Part shown: positions 19,139-27,301 of the stretch, piece by piece
Numbering within the stretch: the stretch's first letter is position 1
Layout: each line of letters opens with the position of its first letter
Assembly: GCA_002256205.1 (NCBI GenBank)
Contig: NKIW01000001.1
Span: 186,001-250,000 of the forward strand
Length of the DNA stretch: 64,000 bases
From: Rhizobiales bacterium PAR1
GTDB taxonomy: Bacteria > Pseudomonadota > Alphaproteobacteria > Rhizobiales > Beijerinckiaceae
Direction of reading: 5' to 3'
The notes under the pieces: model-generated
Database searches by the model: none
Told to the model about the DNA's origin: nothing
What the model saw: the letters and a program-made list of their open reading frames with translations, nothing else
Made by a program: the position numbers and the translations under genes

Positions 19139-20473
19139 TCAGACGAGCATACCCATCGGGTTCTCGATGAAGCCCTTGAAGGACTGCATCAATTCTGCAC
19201 CAAGCGCACCATCGACCGCCCGATGATCGGTCGAAAGCGTGACGGACATCACGGTCGCGATGGCGAGCTGGCCACCCTTGACGACCGCACGCTGCTCGCC
19301 CGCGCCCACAGCGAGGATCGTCGCATGCGGCGGGTTCACGATGGCGGCAAAGTCCTTGACGCCGAACATGCCGAGGTTCGAGACGGCGGTCGTGCCGCCC
19401 TGATATTCCTCGGGTTTCAGCTTCTTGGCCTTCGCGCGGGCCGCATAATCCTTCATCTCGTTGGAGATGGCCGAGAGCGTCTTGGTTTCCGCCGCGCGGA
19501 TGATCGGCGTGATCAGCCCGCCGGGGATCGACACCGCGACGCCAACATCGGAATGCTTGTGCTTGAGCATCGCGTTGTCGGTCCACGAGACATTGGCTTC
19601 CGGCACAGCCTTGAGGGCCAAAGCGATCGCTTTGATCACCATGTCATTCACGGAGACCTTGTAAGCCGGCTTGCCGTCCTTGACCGGAGCGGCCTTGTTG
19701 ATCTGCTCGCGCAGGCCAAGGAGCGCATCGAGCTCGCAATCCACCGTGAGGTAGAAGTGCGGCACGGTCTGCTTGGATTCAAGGAGGCGGCGCGCGATGG
19801 TCTTGCGCATGCCGTCATGCGGCACTTCCTCGTAGGAGCCTTCCGCGAAGAGCTTCTTGACCGCATCTGCCGAGGGACCGGAAGCCATGGCGGTTGGGGC
19901 AGCAGCAGGAGCCGCGACGGGCGCAGCCGCACCCGGCATCGGGATGATTTTCGCACCGCCGCCCGCTTTGGCAGCCTCGACGTCGGCCATCACGATTCGG
20001 CCATGCGGGCCGGAGCCAGCGACAGCAGCAAGGTTGATGCCCGCTTCCTTGGCTATACGCTTGGCGAGCGGTGACGCGAACACGCGGGAGCCGGCAGAAG
20101 CGGCGGAGGCAACAGCAGCAGGAGCAGCAGCCTGAGCGACCGGAGCCGCCGCAGCTGATGCAGCCACCGGAACAGGCGCAGCGGCAGGCGCAGCAGCGCC
20201 ACCACCAGCAGCCACGGCCTTGGCGTCTTCGCCTTCAGCCGCAATCAGCGCGATGAGCTGGTTGACCGGCACATCCTGCGTGCCGGCAGCCACGACGATC
20301 TTGGCGAGAATGCCTTCATCGACCGCTTCCACTTCCATGGTCGCCTTGTCGGTCTCGATCTCGGCGATGACATCGCCGGATTTGATCGTATCGCCTTCTT
20401 TTTTCAGCCATTTGGCAAGGTTGCCCTTTTCCATCGTGGGCGAAAGGGCGGGCATCAGGATATTGATGGGCAT
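19139..20473 (-). CDS. pdhC: Pyruvate dehydrogenase complex E2, dihydrolipoamide acetyltransferase
   Basis: E2 forms the core of the pyruvate dehydrogenase complex and transfers acetyl groups from lipoamide to CoA. The 444-residue protein has one lipoyl domain (1-80, lipoylated K43 in [10 protein letters not shown]), an Ala/Pro-rich linker (about 88-128), a peripheral subunit-binding domain ([14 protein letters not shown] through [12 protein letters not shown]), a second linker, and the catalytic domain ending with [14 protein letters not shown] (His and Asp active site). It follows pdhB by 24 bases with a GGGAG ribosome-binding site. The lipoyl domain is very similar to that in PdhB. Confidence 0.96.
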   Translation of the reverse strand: MPINILMPALSPTMEKGNLAKWLKKEGDTIKSGDVIAEIETDKATMEVEAVDEGILAKIVVAAGTQDVPVNQLIALIAAEGEDAKAVAAGGGAAAPAAAPVPVAASAAAAPVAQAAAPAAVASAASAGSRVFASPLAKRIAKEAGINLAAVAGSGPHGRIVMADVEAAKAGGGAKIIPMPGAAAPVAAPAAAPTAMASGPSADAVKKLFAEGSYEEVPHDGMRKTIARRLLESKQTVPHFYLTVDCELDALLGLREQINKAAPVKDGKPAYKVSVNDMVIKAIALALKAVPEANVSWTDNAMLKHKHSDVGVAVSIPGGLITPIIRAAETKTLSAISNEMKDYAARAKAKKLKPEEYQGGTTAVSNLGMFGVKDFAAIVNPPHATILAVGAGEQRAVVKGGQLAIATVMSVTLSTDHRAVDGALGAELMQSFKGFIENPMGMLV

Positions 20474-20497
20474 GGTATTTTCTCCCTTTCCTGATGC

Positions 20498-21877
20498 TTA
20501 GCGATACAACACGGCCTTGGCCGCCGCGACGACCTCGCCCACGTTCGGCAGCGCCAGCTTTTCGAGGTTGGCGGCGTAGGGCATCGGCACATCCTTGCCG
20601 GTCACGCGGATCACCGGGGCATCGAGATAATCGAAGGCCTCTTCCATGATCTTCATCCCGATTTCGGCGGTGACACCCGATTGCGGCCAGCCCTCTTCGA
20701 TGGCAACGCAGCGGTTGGTCTTCTGGATCGAGCGCACAACCGTCGCGATATCCATCGGGCGGATGGTACGGAGGTCGATGACTTCCGCCTCTATCCCCTC
20801 GCCCGCCAGCGCCTCCGCCGCCTTCATGGCGTAGGTCATGCCGATGCCGAAGGAGACGATGGTGACGTGGTGGCCCGGCCGCACGACCTTCGCCTTGCCG
20901 ATCGGCACGGTCCAGTCATCAAGCTTCGGCACATCGAACGACTGCCCGTAGAGGATTTCGTTCTCAAGGAAGATGATCGGATTCGGATCACGGATCGCCG
21001 CCTTCAGAAGGCCCTTGGCATCCGCCGCAGACCACGGCTGGATAACCTTCAGACCCGGAATCTGGCTGTACCACGCCGCATAATCCTGGCTGTGCTGGGC
21101 CGCCACGCGCGCCGCAGCGCCGTTCGGACCCCGGAACACAATCGGGCAGCCGAGCTGACCGCCCGACATATAGAGCGTTTTCGCCGCCGAGTTGATGATG
21201 TGGTCAATCGCCTGCATGGCGAAGTTGAAGGTCATGAACTCGACGATGGGCTTGAGGCCCGCCAGCGCCGCGCCGACGCCGATACCGGCAAAGCCGTGCT
21301 CGGTGATCGGCGTATCAATGACGCGCCGCGCGCCGAATTCCTGCAACAGGCCCTGCGTAATCTTGTAGGCGCCCTGATATTCCGCGACTTCCTCGCCCAT
21401 GACGAAGACATCACCGTCACGGCGCATTTCCTCAGCCATCGCGTCGCGCAGCGCTTCGCGCACCGTGGTTTTCACCATTTCCGTGCCAGCCGGGATTTCG
21501 CCCGAGGCATCATAGCCCGGCACTTCCGCGCGCGGCGCAGCCGGAACGGTCGGCGCAGGTGCCGCCGCGACAGGCGCAGCGACCGGTGCCGCAGCAGCCG
21601 GCGCGGACGCGGAAGCCGCAGTGCTCGCATCCTCCCCCTCGCCCGCGATGATCGCGATGCGGGTGTTCACGGCGACATTTTCGGTGCCATCCGCGATCAG
21701 GATCTTGGCGAGAATGCCTTCATCCACGGCTTCCACTTCCATGGTCGCCTTGTCGGTTTCGATCTCGGCGATCACGTCGCCGGCCTTGATCTTGTCGCCT
21801 TCCTTCTTGATCCACTTGGCGAGCGTACCGCTCTCCATGGTGGGGGACAGCGCGGGCATCAGAACATCGATGGGCAT
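20498..21877 (-). CDS. pdhB: Pyruvate dehydrogenase E1 beta subunit with N-terminal lipoyl domain
   Basis: The beta subunit of E1, working with PdhA in thiamine-diphosphate-dependent decarboxylation of pyruvate. The 459-residue protein is longer than plain E1-beta (about 325) because it carries an extra lipoyl domain (1-80, K43 in [10 protein letters not shown]) and an Ala/Pro linker before the transketolase-like domain, which begins near 135 ([14 protein letters not shown]) and has [14 protein letters not shown] and [17 protein letters not shown]. This fusion is characteristic of alphaproteobacteria. It is separated from pdhA by a small membrane-protein gene. Confidence 0.96.
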   Translation of the reverse strand: MPIDVLMPALSPTMESGTLAKWIKKEGDKIKAGDVIAEIETDKATMEVEAVDEGILAKILIADGTENVAVNTRIAIIAGEGEDASTAASASAPAAAAPVAAPVAAAPAPTVPAAPRAEVPGYDASGEIPAGTEMVKTTVREALRDAMAEEMRRDGDVFVMGEEVAEYQGAYKITQGLLQEFGARRVIDTPITEHGFAGIGVGAALAGLKPIVEFMTFNFAMQAIDHIINSAAKTLYMSGGQLGCPIVFRGPNGAAARVAAQHSQDYAAWYSQIPGLKVIQPWSAADAKGLLKAAIRDPNPIIFLENEILYGQSFDVPKLDDWTVPIGKAKVVRPGHHVTIVSFGIGMTYAMKAAEALAGEGIEAEVIDLRTIRPMDIATVVRSIQKTNRCVAIEEGWPQSGVTAEIGMKIMEEAFDYLDAPVIRVTGKDVPMPYAANLEKLALPNVGEVVAAAKAVLYR

Positions 21878-21910
21878 GGGATTAACGTCTCTCTTGAAGC
21901 CATGTTGTGA

Positions 21911-22177
21911 TTAGGAGACCGCGGGCCAGAAAAACAGCAGAAGGATAAAGAGCGGCGGAACTACACTTCCCGCCAGAAGTACCTTTGCCATTTTTGACCC
22001 GCGTTGAGCCCGCGCAAGATATTCAGACCAGTAGCCCCAAGGGCGATAACGACTGGGTTTGAGATCTAACGGCATCGGCTCGTACTTCGTGACCCAATAA
22101 TCAGCGATGATCCAGACGAGCGCCCAAATGACCGAAAAGGCCAGAAAGAGTGTCGGCTTCATCGCTGGGTCCATCAT
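21911..22177 (-). CDS. Small hypothetical membrane protein between pdhA and pdhB
   Basis: An 88-residue protein with two hydrophobic segments (about 8-26 and 65-84) joined by a proline- and tryptophan-rich basic loop (KPSRYRPWGYWSEYLARAQRG). I do not recognise a family. It begins five bases after the pdhA stop and ends 33 bases before the pdhB ATG, so it must be on the pdh transcript. A different small gene is often found among pdh genes in relatives, but this one has no resemblance I can name. Confidence 0.65.
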   Translation of the reverse strand: MMDPAMKPTLFLAFSVIWALVWIIADYWVTKYEPMPLDLKPSRYRPWGYWSEYLARAQRGSKMAKVLLAGSVVPPLFILLLFFWPAVS

Positions 22178-22182
22178 TCAGC

Positions 22183-23247
22183 TCACAGCGTGATATCGGT
22201 CCAGAGCTCGGAGACATCCGGCTCGGGATCGACAGTCGCGAATTCCGCGCTCTCGTTGACGACACGGCGAACCTCGGCGTCGATCTTCTTGATCTCGTCC
22301 TCGGATACCTTGTGCTTTTTCAGAAGGCGCTCGCGCACCTGCTCGATGGGGTCATGCTCGTTGCGCATCTTGTCCACTTCGTCCTTCGAGCGATACTTCG
22401 CCGGATCGGACATCGAGTGGCCGCGATAGCGGTAGGTCTGCATTTCGAGAATATAGGGGCCCTTGCCGGCACGGGCGAATTCCATCGCGCGGGCACCGGC
22501 CTCGCGCACGGCCTGCACATCCATGCCATCCACCTGCTCGCCGGGGATGTTGAAGGAGAGGCCGCGCTTCGAGAAGTCAGTCTGCGCCGAGGCACGGGTC
22601 ACGGCAGTGCCCATGGCGTAGCGGTTGTTCTCGATCACGTAGATCGCCGGCAGGCTCCAAAGCTCCGCCATATTGAAGCTCTCGTAGACCTGCCCCTGGT
22701 TCGAGGCACCGTCGCCGAAATAGATCATGCTGACCGCGCCGTTCGAGCGATAGTGATCCGCGAACGCGAGGCCGGTGCCGAGGGCTACCTGCGCACCGAC
22801 GATACCGTGGCCGCCGAAGAACTGCTTCTCGCGGCTGAACATGTGCATCGAGCCGCCTTTGCCCTTGGAGTAGCCGTTACGGCGCCCCGTCAGCTCGGCC
22901 ATGACGCCCTTGGCATCCATGCCGCAGGCCAGCATATGGCCATGATCGCGGTAGCCGGTGATCACCTGATCGCCCGGCTTCGAGGCCATCTGCATGCCGA
23001 TGACCACCGCTTCCTGACCGATGTAGAGGTGGCAGAAGCCGCCAATGAGGCCCATGCCATAGAGCTGGCCGGCCTTTTCCTCGAAGCGGCGGATCATCAG
23101 CATCTCGCGGTAGGCGAGCAAATCCTCGTCCCGCGTAAAGGGCTTGGGGGCCGAGGTCTTCACCGCCGGTTCCTTGCCTGCCGTTTTGTCAGCTGATTTC
23201 GCACGCGAAACAGTCGCACTGCTCGCTTTGGCCGCTTTGGAAGCCAT
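22183..23247 (-). CDS. pdhA: Pyruvate dehydrogenase E1 alpha subunit
   Basis: E1-alpha binds thiamine diphosphate and, with PdhB, decarboxylates pyruvate. The 354-residue protein has an Ala/Lys-rich N-terminal extension (1 to about 35), then LMIRRFEEKAGQLYG, the GYRDHGHMLACG segment, the thiamine-diphosphate motif GDGASNQGQVYESFNMA with ENNRYAMGT, and the regulatory-loop RYRGHSMSDPAKYRSK. ATG 23247 is chosen over GTG 23253 because GAGGGG lies five bases before it. It is the first gene of the pdh operon; an inverted repeat sits in its leader. Confidence 0.96.
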   Translation of the reverse strand: MASKAAKASSATVSRAKSADKTAGKEPAVKTSAPKPFTRDEDLLAYREMLMIRRFEEKAGQLYGMGLIGGFCHLYIGQEAVVIGMQMASKPGDQVITGYRDHGHMLACGMDAKGVMAELTGRRNGYSKGKGGSMHMFSREKQFFGGHGIVGAQVALGTGLAFADHYRSNGAVSMIYFGDGASNQGQVYESFNMAELWSLPAIYVIENNRYAMGTAVTRASAQTDFSKRGLSFNIPGEQVDGMDVQAVREAGARAMEFARAGKGPYILEMQTYRYRGHSMSDPAKYRSKDEVDKMRNEHDPIEQVRERLLKKHKVSEDEIKKIDAEVRRVVNESAEFATVDPEPDVSELWTDITL

Positions 23248-23522
23248 GAACACCCCTCACAATTCGTTTCGACCCTGGTAGCGCCTGAGAGCGTCTTGAT
23301 TCCCGTTGCCGGGAATTCTTTATTCGCCCTTAGGCTTACCGCGTTTTGCCACAAACGCCAGAGGCAAAAAACCCGTCCAACAGGCAACAGCCCTGTGCGC
23401 ATTACGCATAGGTCACATCAACAGACGCAAAATATTGCACTGCACAACAGAATTTCGTGAGAGTTTTGGAAGAGCCTTGCGTCAAACGCAGGGCTGATGC
23501 GCATTCAGAAGCGCAGCATACA
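23248..23522. promoter_or_regulatory. Leader/promoter region of the pdh operon with two hairpins
   Basis: The 275-base gap between ftsB and pdhA holds no gene. Two inverted repeats stand out. One is ATTCCCG and CGGGAAT around TTGC (299-316 of the 23 kb block, i.e. 23299-23316), about 50 bases upstream of the pdhA ATG, a possible operator or leader hairpin. The other is AGCCTTGCGT and ACGCAGGGCT around CAA (23473-23495), a ten-pair stem with one G-T pair, 28 bases after the ftsB stop. It is placed where an ftsB terminator would be but has no strong T-run. I cannot assign the -35/-10 elements with confidence. Confidence 0.5.
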
Positions 23523-23837
23523 TCAACGATCCAGCAGAATGACGACGTCGTTCTTGTGCGCGATGTTGAGCATCAACCGCTGGCGCTCATCAAGTAGATC
23601 GCGGTCAATTTCGCGGCCCGAGAGCTGGTTGATCCGGCGTTCCCACGCAAGTCGTTCGGTGCGGGCCTCGGCGATTTTCACCAGTGTCGCCTCGGTCTTA
23701 CGCTTGGCTTCCTGCTTGGCGATCAGGCCGCGCTCACCCGTGTTGGCGGAATGCGCGAAATAGGCGCTGGCCGACCACGCGATGGTATGGAACGCAATCA
23801 GGAAGCCGATACGCCGGCGGCGGGTACGAATGATCAT
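23523..23837 (-). CDS. ftsB: FtsB/DivIC-family septum formation initiator
   Basis: A 104-residue bitopic protein: short basic cytoplasmic N-terminus (MIIRTRRRR), one membrane segment (about 11-28), then a charged coiled coil (GLIAKQEAKRKTEATLVKIAEARTE region) and a short C-terminal tail with LLDERQRLML, as in FtsB. FtsB is part of the FtsQLB complex of the divisome. In many alphaproteobacteria this gene precedes pdhA, as here. Family assignment rests on architecture and context since sequences in this family diverge quickly. Confidence 0.82.
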   Translation of the reverse strand: MIIRTRRRRIGFLIAFHTIAWSASAYFAHSANTGERGLIAKQEAKRKTEATLVKIAEARTERLAWERRINQLSGREIDRDLLDERQRLMLNIAHKNDVVILLDR

Positions 23838-23888
23838 GCCATCAGTATCCCGCCGCAGGGTTAAGGAGGCGTTGAAGCCGCCCTGAAA

Positions 23889-25394
23889 TCACGCGGCCTG
23901 TCGACGTGCCGCGATCGTCCTGAGCGACTGCCGGACGAAGGAGAAGAACTGCCACAGCAGGAACAGCGCCGCCGGTGCGAGCAGTGCCGCACTGATCGGC
24001 TGCGTGACGAAGGGCGCGAAGCTGCCGCGGCTGATCAGCAGCGCGCGCCGGAAGTTCTCCTCCAGCATCGGACCGAGAATGAAGCCGAGCATCAGCGGTG
24101 CAACATCGAGTTTCAGGCGCAGGAAGGTGTACCCGAGCACGCCGAAAATCGCGGTGACATAAACGTCATGGACGTTGCTGTTCACGCTGTAGGTGCCGAT
24201 GCAGCAGAAGAAGAGGATGCCCGGAAACAGTGCGCCATAGGGAATTTTGAACACTGAGAGCCAGTAACGCACCATCGGCACGTTGAGGAACAGCAGGAAG
24301 CAGTTGCCGATCCACATCGAGGCAACGAGGCCCCAGAAGAGGTCCGGATGCTGCGCAATCATGTTCGGACCGGGCTGAATCCCGTTGATCACAAAGGCCG
24401 CCATCATCAGCGCCATCACGGCGTTCTCCGGAATGCCCATGCTCATCAGCGGGATGAAGCTGGTGCGCGCTGCGGCCTCATCTGCCGCCGCCTGACCGGC
24501 GACGCCTTCAATCGCGCCCTGCCCGATCTCGTCCTTGTATTTGCTGAGCTTCTTGTCCACGGCATAAGCCGCAAACTGCGCAATCACCGGCCCGCCGCCC
24601 GGCATGATGCCGAGAATGGAGCCAACGACGCTGCCGCGCAGCGCGCTCGGGATGATGCGCTTGAACTCGGGCCAGGTCGGCATCAGCTTGATCGCGCCGT
24701 TGAAGGGTGATCGCCGCTCCTTGTTGTCGAGATTCTTGGTGATCTCGGCGATGCCAAAGCACCCAAGCGAGACACTCACGAGGCCGATGCCATCGTAAAG
24801 CGAAACCATGCCCATCGTGAAGCGCTGGGTGCCGGTGTAGACGTCGGTGCCGATCTGCCCGAGGAGCACGCCGACAAGGCACATGCCGAGACCATCGAGC
24901 ACGCTGCCGGTCGTCACCATGGAAACGCTCAGGAAGCCGAGCAGAACCAGGGAACAGTATTCCGTAGGGCCGAAGAGAAGCGCGACCTTGCTGAGCACCG
25001 GCGCGAGCCAGGCCAGCACCACAATCGCCACCGTGCCGCCGATGAAGCTCGACACGCCCGCAGTGAACAACGCGAGACCCGTCTTGCCCTTCAGCGTCAT
25101 CTGATAGCCGTCGATACACGCCACGATACTCGCGGCATGGGGAATTTTCATCGTGATGGCGCTGACATTGTCGCCGTATTGCGCACCATAATAGATGCCC
25201 GCGAGCATGATCAACGCGCCGCCCGTCGGCAGCGAATAGGTCAGCGGCAAGAGGAGGCTGATCGTTGCCAGCGGGCCGAGGCCCGGCAACAAGCCGATCA
25301 GCGTGCCGATGATGCAGCCTGCCGCGCAGAACATGAGGTTGTTGATGGTGAGGGCGTGGCTGAAGCCGAACGCCAGGTTGTCCAGAACTTCCAT
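23889..25394 (-). CDS. tctA: Tripartite tricarboxylate transporter, large permease TctA
   Basis: TctA is the large membrane subunit (about 12 segments) of tripartite tricarboxylate transporters, which import carboxylates using a periplasmic receptor TctC. The 501-residue protein has the duplicated family motifs GLLPGLGPLATISLLLPLTY near 30-50 and GIMPGGGPVIAQFAAYAVDKK near 265, and GIPENAVMALMMAA. ATG 25394 is chosen over 25451 because a GGGAGGGGAG ribosome-binding site lies before it and upstream residues overlap tctB without homology. No tctC gene is adjacent. Confidence 0.94.
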   Translation of the reverse strand: MEVLDNLAFGFSHALTINNLMFCAAGCIIGTLIGLLPGLGPLATISLLLPLTYSLPTGGALIMLAGIYYGAQYGDNVSAITMKIPHAASIVACIDGYQMTLKGKTGLALFTAGVSSFIGGTVAIVVLAWLAPVLSKVALLFGPTEYCSLVLLGFLSVSMVTTGSVLDGLGMCLVGVLLGQIGTDVYTGTQRFTMGMVSLYDGIGLVSVSLGCFGIAEITKNLDNKERRSPFNGAIKLMPTWPEFKRIIPSALRGSVVGSILGIMPGGGPVIAQFAAYAVDKKLSKYKDEIGQGAIEGVAGQAAADEAAARTSFIPLMSMGIPENAVMALMMAAFVINGIQPGPNMIAQHPDLFWGLVASMWIGNCFLLFLNVPMVRYWLSVFKIPYGALFPGILFFCCIGTYSVNSNVHDVYVTAIFGVLGYTFLRLKLDVAPLMLGFILGPMLEENFRRALLISRGSFAPFVTQPISAALLAPAALFLLWQFFSFVRQSLRTIAARRQAA

Positions 25395-25407
25395 TGTCTC
25401 CCCTCCC

Positions 25408-25830
25408 TCAGTACAGCGGCAGCTGGAATTTGAGACCCACGCGCATCGCAATCGCGATCAGAGCGAGCACGGTGGCAATCTTGAGCGTGCGCGACAGCGA
25501 AAAGTCGTCGCTCGCCAGCGATGACATGAACACCATCACTACCAACGCAACGAGCATATTCACGTATTCGGTGATCACGGCGAAGGTCACGAGGCTGACG
25601 GTAATCAGCGTGACATTCCGCCAGTGGAAATCGAGCGGTTTCGCCTCAAGCAACCAGGACTTGATGACCATGCCGATACCGACAAAGAAGAGAAGGCCGC
25701 TGACCATCAGCGGGAAAAGCCCCGGACCGGGCTTGCCCAGCGTACCGATCGAGAAATTGGGCGCCTGAAGGCCAAACAGCAGCGCAATGGCTGCAAGAAA
25801 CAGCCCCTTGAGGACATTCTGGTTATTCAT
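25408..25830 (-). CDS. tctB: Tripartite tricarboxylate transporter, small subunit TctB
   Basis: TctB is the small four-segment membrane subunit that pairs with TctA. The 140-residue protein has four hydrophobic segments and the family-like start NQNVLKGLFLAAIALLFGLQA with KPGPGLFPLMVSGLLF. ATG 25830 is chosen as residues before it (from 25884) are unlike the family and a GGGAAG element precedes it. The gene leads the pair; tctA begins 13 bases after its stop. No receptor gene lies in the 418-base region upstream. Confidence 0.9.
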   Translation of the reverse strand: MNNQNVLKGLFLAAIALLFGLQAPNFSIGTLGKPGPGLFPLMVSGLLFFVGIGMVIKSWLLEAKPLDFHWRNVTLITVSLVTFAVITEYVNMLVALVVMVFMSSLASDDFSLSRTLKIATVLALIAIAMRVGLKFQLPLY

Positions 25831-26248
25831 ACGCGCTTCCCGCTCCCCAACCGCCACCACTCTTGACGGTGGTTTGCAGCCCAAAAACTCATCTGTTCAA
25901 GGACGATCGCCCGCGTTGAACCGCCAGCGTTCAGAATCCCTCGCGAGACCATACCCATATTTAAGCCCTGAACAACCAGTGCCTTGCACTTTCGGCCTAG
26001 GCCATTTGTGGATTTTCCCCGATTTAAAGTATCACGCAGCTTACGGCGCCGGAGGCCGCGAAACACGCTAGGGAATTTTACACACGCCAATGCGCCTTGC
26101 GGCACCGCCGGGCTGGCGGTTTTGCGTTGACGCGTCGCGGATTTCTCGCAAATCTCGCGCGGTTAGCCGGCCAAGGGCTTTTCGGCGCGTCCGCACGAGA
26201 GGCCACCCGGTTCCGACATTCCAGCGTTTCTGTCCCTCAGGTGATCCC
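25831..26248. promoter_or_regulatory. 418-base divergent intergenic region, tctB / iron-type ABC transporter
   Basis: No gene that I would accept lies here; the open frames present are short, compositionally odd and without a ribosome-binding site. It must hold the promoters of both divergent operons. An AT-richer stretch at about 26010-26040 (around TTTAAAGTATCA) is the most likely promoter zone. I looked for a palindromic iron-box or Irr-type element (TTTAGAA-type) and did not find one. No tctC remnant is seen. Confidence 0.5.
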
Positions 26249-27283
26249 ATGATTTCGCGCCGGCTGCTGATCTCCGCTTTTTCGCTTGGCCTTCTGGCCT
26301 CGGCGCCCATCGCGGCGCGGGCTCAGAGCCTCAACGTGCTCTGTGCGCCGACCGCCCAATGGTGCGAAGCGATTGCCGCCGCTTTCGAGCGCGATACCGG
26401 CGTGAAGGTCGGCATGGCACGGAAATCGGCGGGCGAAATCCTGGCGCAGATCAAGGCTGAATCCCAGAACCCCAAAACCGATCTCTGGTTCGGCGGTTCG
26501 GCGGAAACGCACCTTGCCGCAGCGGAACAGGGCCTTTTGCAGGCTTACACCTCCCCCAACATGAAGGATCTTCACCCTTGGGCGCTCAAGGTCCACGAGC
26601 AATCAGGCGGGCAATCGGTCGGTGTTTCCTCCGGCGCGATTGCGCTGGTGATCAACAAGGAGATTGCAGCCAAGAAGGGCTTCAAGTTGCCCGAAGACTG
26701 GAACGACCTCCTCGATCCGGTCTTCCGCAACGAATTGCAGATGCCGAACCCGAATTCTTCCGGCACGGCCTATACGATTGTCGCCGGGCTGATCCAGCTC
26801 TGGAATGAAGATCGCGCTTTCGATTACCTCAAGAAGCTGCACGCCAACATCAACGCCTACACCCGTTCGGGGGCTGCACCGCTGCGCGCGGTGTCCCGAG
26901 GGGAAGCAGGTGCCGCGATCAGCTTCAACATGGAAACGCAGGCCGACATCGAAAAGGGCTTCCCGATCACCTTCGGCTATCCCAAGTCCGGCACGAGCTA
27001 TGAAGTCGCGAGCATGTCGCTGATCAAAGGCTCGCGCAATCAAGCCAACGCCAAGAAGTTCTACGACTGGTACCTGACCGGCGCTGCGCAGGATATCGGT
27101 GTTGCGGTGGGCGAATTCCATGTCCCCGCCCACAAGAGTGCAAAATCCGATCCCCGCCTGCCCGACATGAGCAAGATCAAGCTCGTCGATTACGATTTCA
27201 AGAAGTTCGGCGCGGTCGAGATGCGCAAGCACATTCTCGAGCGCTGGGAACGCGAGGTCGGCTCGCTGCCTGCCGCCCGCTAA
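26249..27283 (+). CDS. Iron-type ABC transporter solute-binding protein (FbpA-like)
   Basis: A 344-residue periplasmic binding protein of the Fe3+/2-aminoethylphosphonate/spermidine group. It has a signal peptide (hydrophobic 6-20, cleavage after AARA before QSLNVL), then the two-lobed fold with DLWFGGSAETHLAA, GVSSGAIALVINKEI, NPNSSGTAYTIVAGL and a C-terminal EVASMSLIKGSRNQANAKKFYDW. ATG 26249 is chosen because it gives the signal peptide; the frame is open upstream but unlike the family. Permease and ATPase genes follow directly. Substrate is not certain: iron is the usual guess, but the tyrosine pair of true FbpA cannot be confirmed by eye. Confidence 0.88.
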   Translation: MISRRLLISAFSLGLLASAPIAARAQSLNVLCAPTAQWCEAIAAAFERDTGVKVGMARKSAGEILAQIKAESQNPKTDLWFGGSAETHLAAAEQGLLQAYTSPNMKDLHPWALKVHEQSGGQSVGVSSGAIALVINKEIAAKKGFKLPEDWNDLLDPVFRNELQMPNPNSSGTAYTIVAGLIQLWNEDRAFDYLKKLHANINAYTRSGAAPLRAVSRGEAGAAISFNMETQADIEKGFPITFGYPKSGTSYEVASMSLIKGSRNQANAKKFYDWYLTGAAQDIGVAVGEFHVPAHKSAKSDPRLPDMSKIKLVDYDFKKFGAVEMRKHILERWEREVGSLPAAR

Positions 27284-27301
27284 GCGCGATCAAGGCCCTG
27301 A

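Noticed and set aside
18494-20074. Plus-strand open frame of about 526 codons opposite the SGNH hydrolase and pdhC
   Set aside because: It is a mirror frame of genes with intact catalytic motifs, and crosses the gap between them without a ribosome-binding site.
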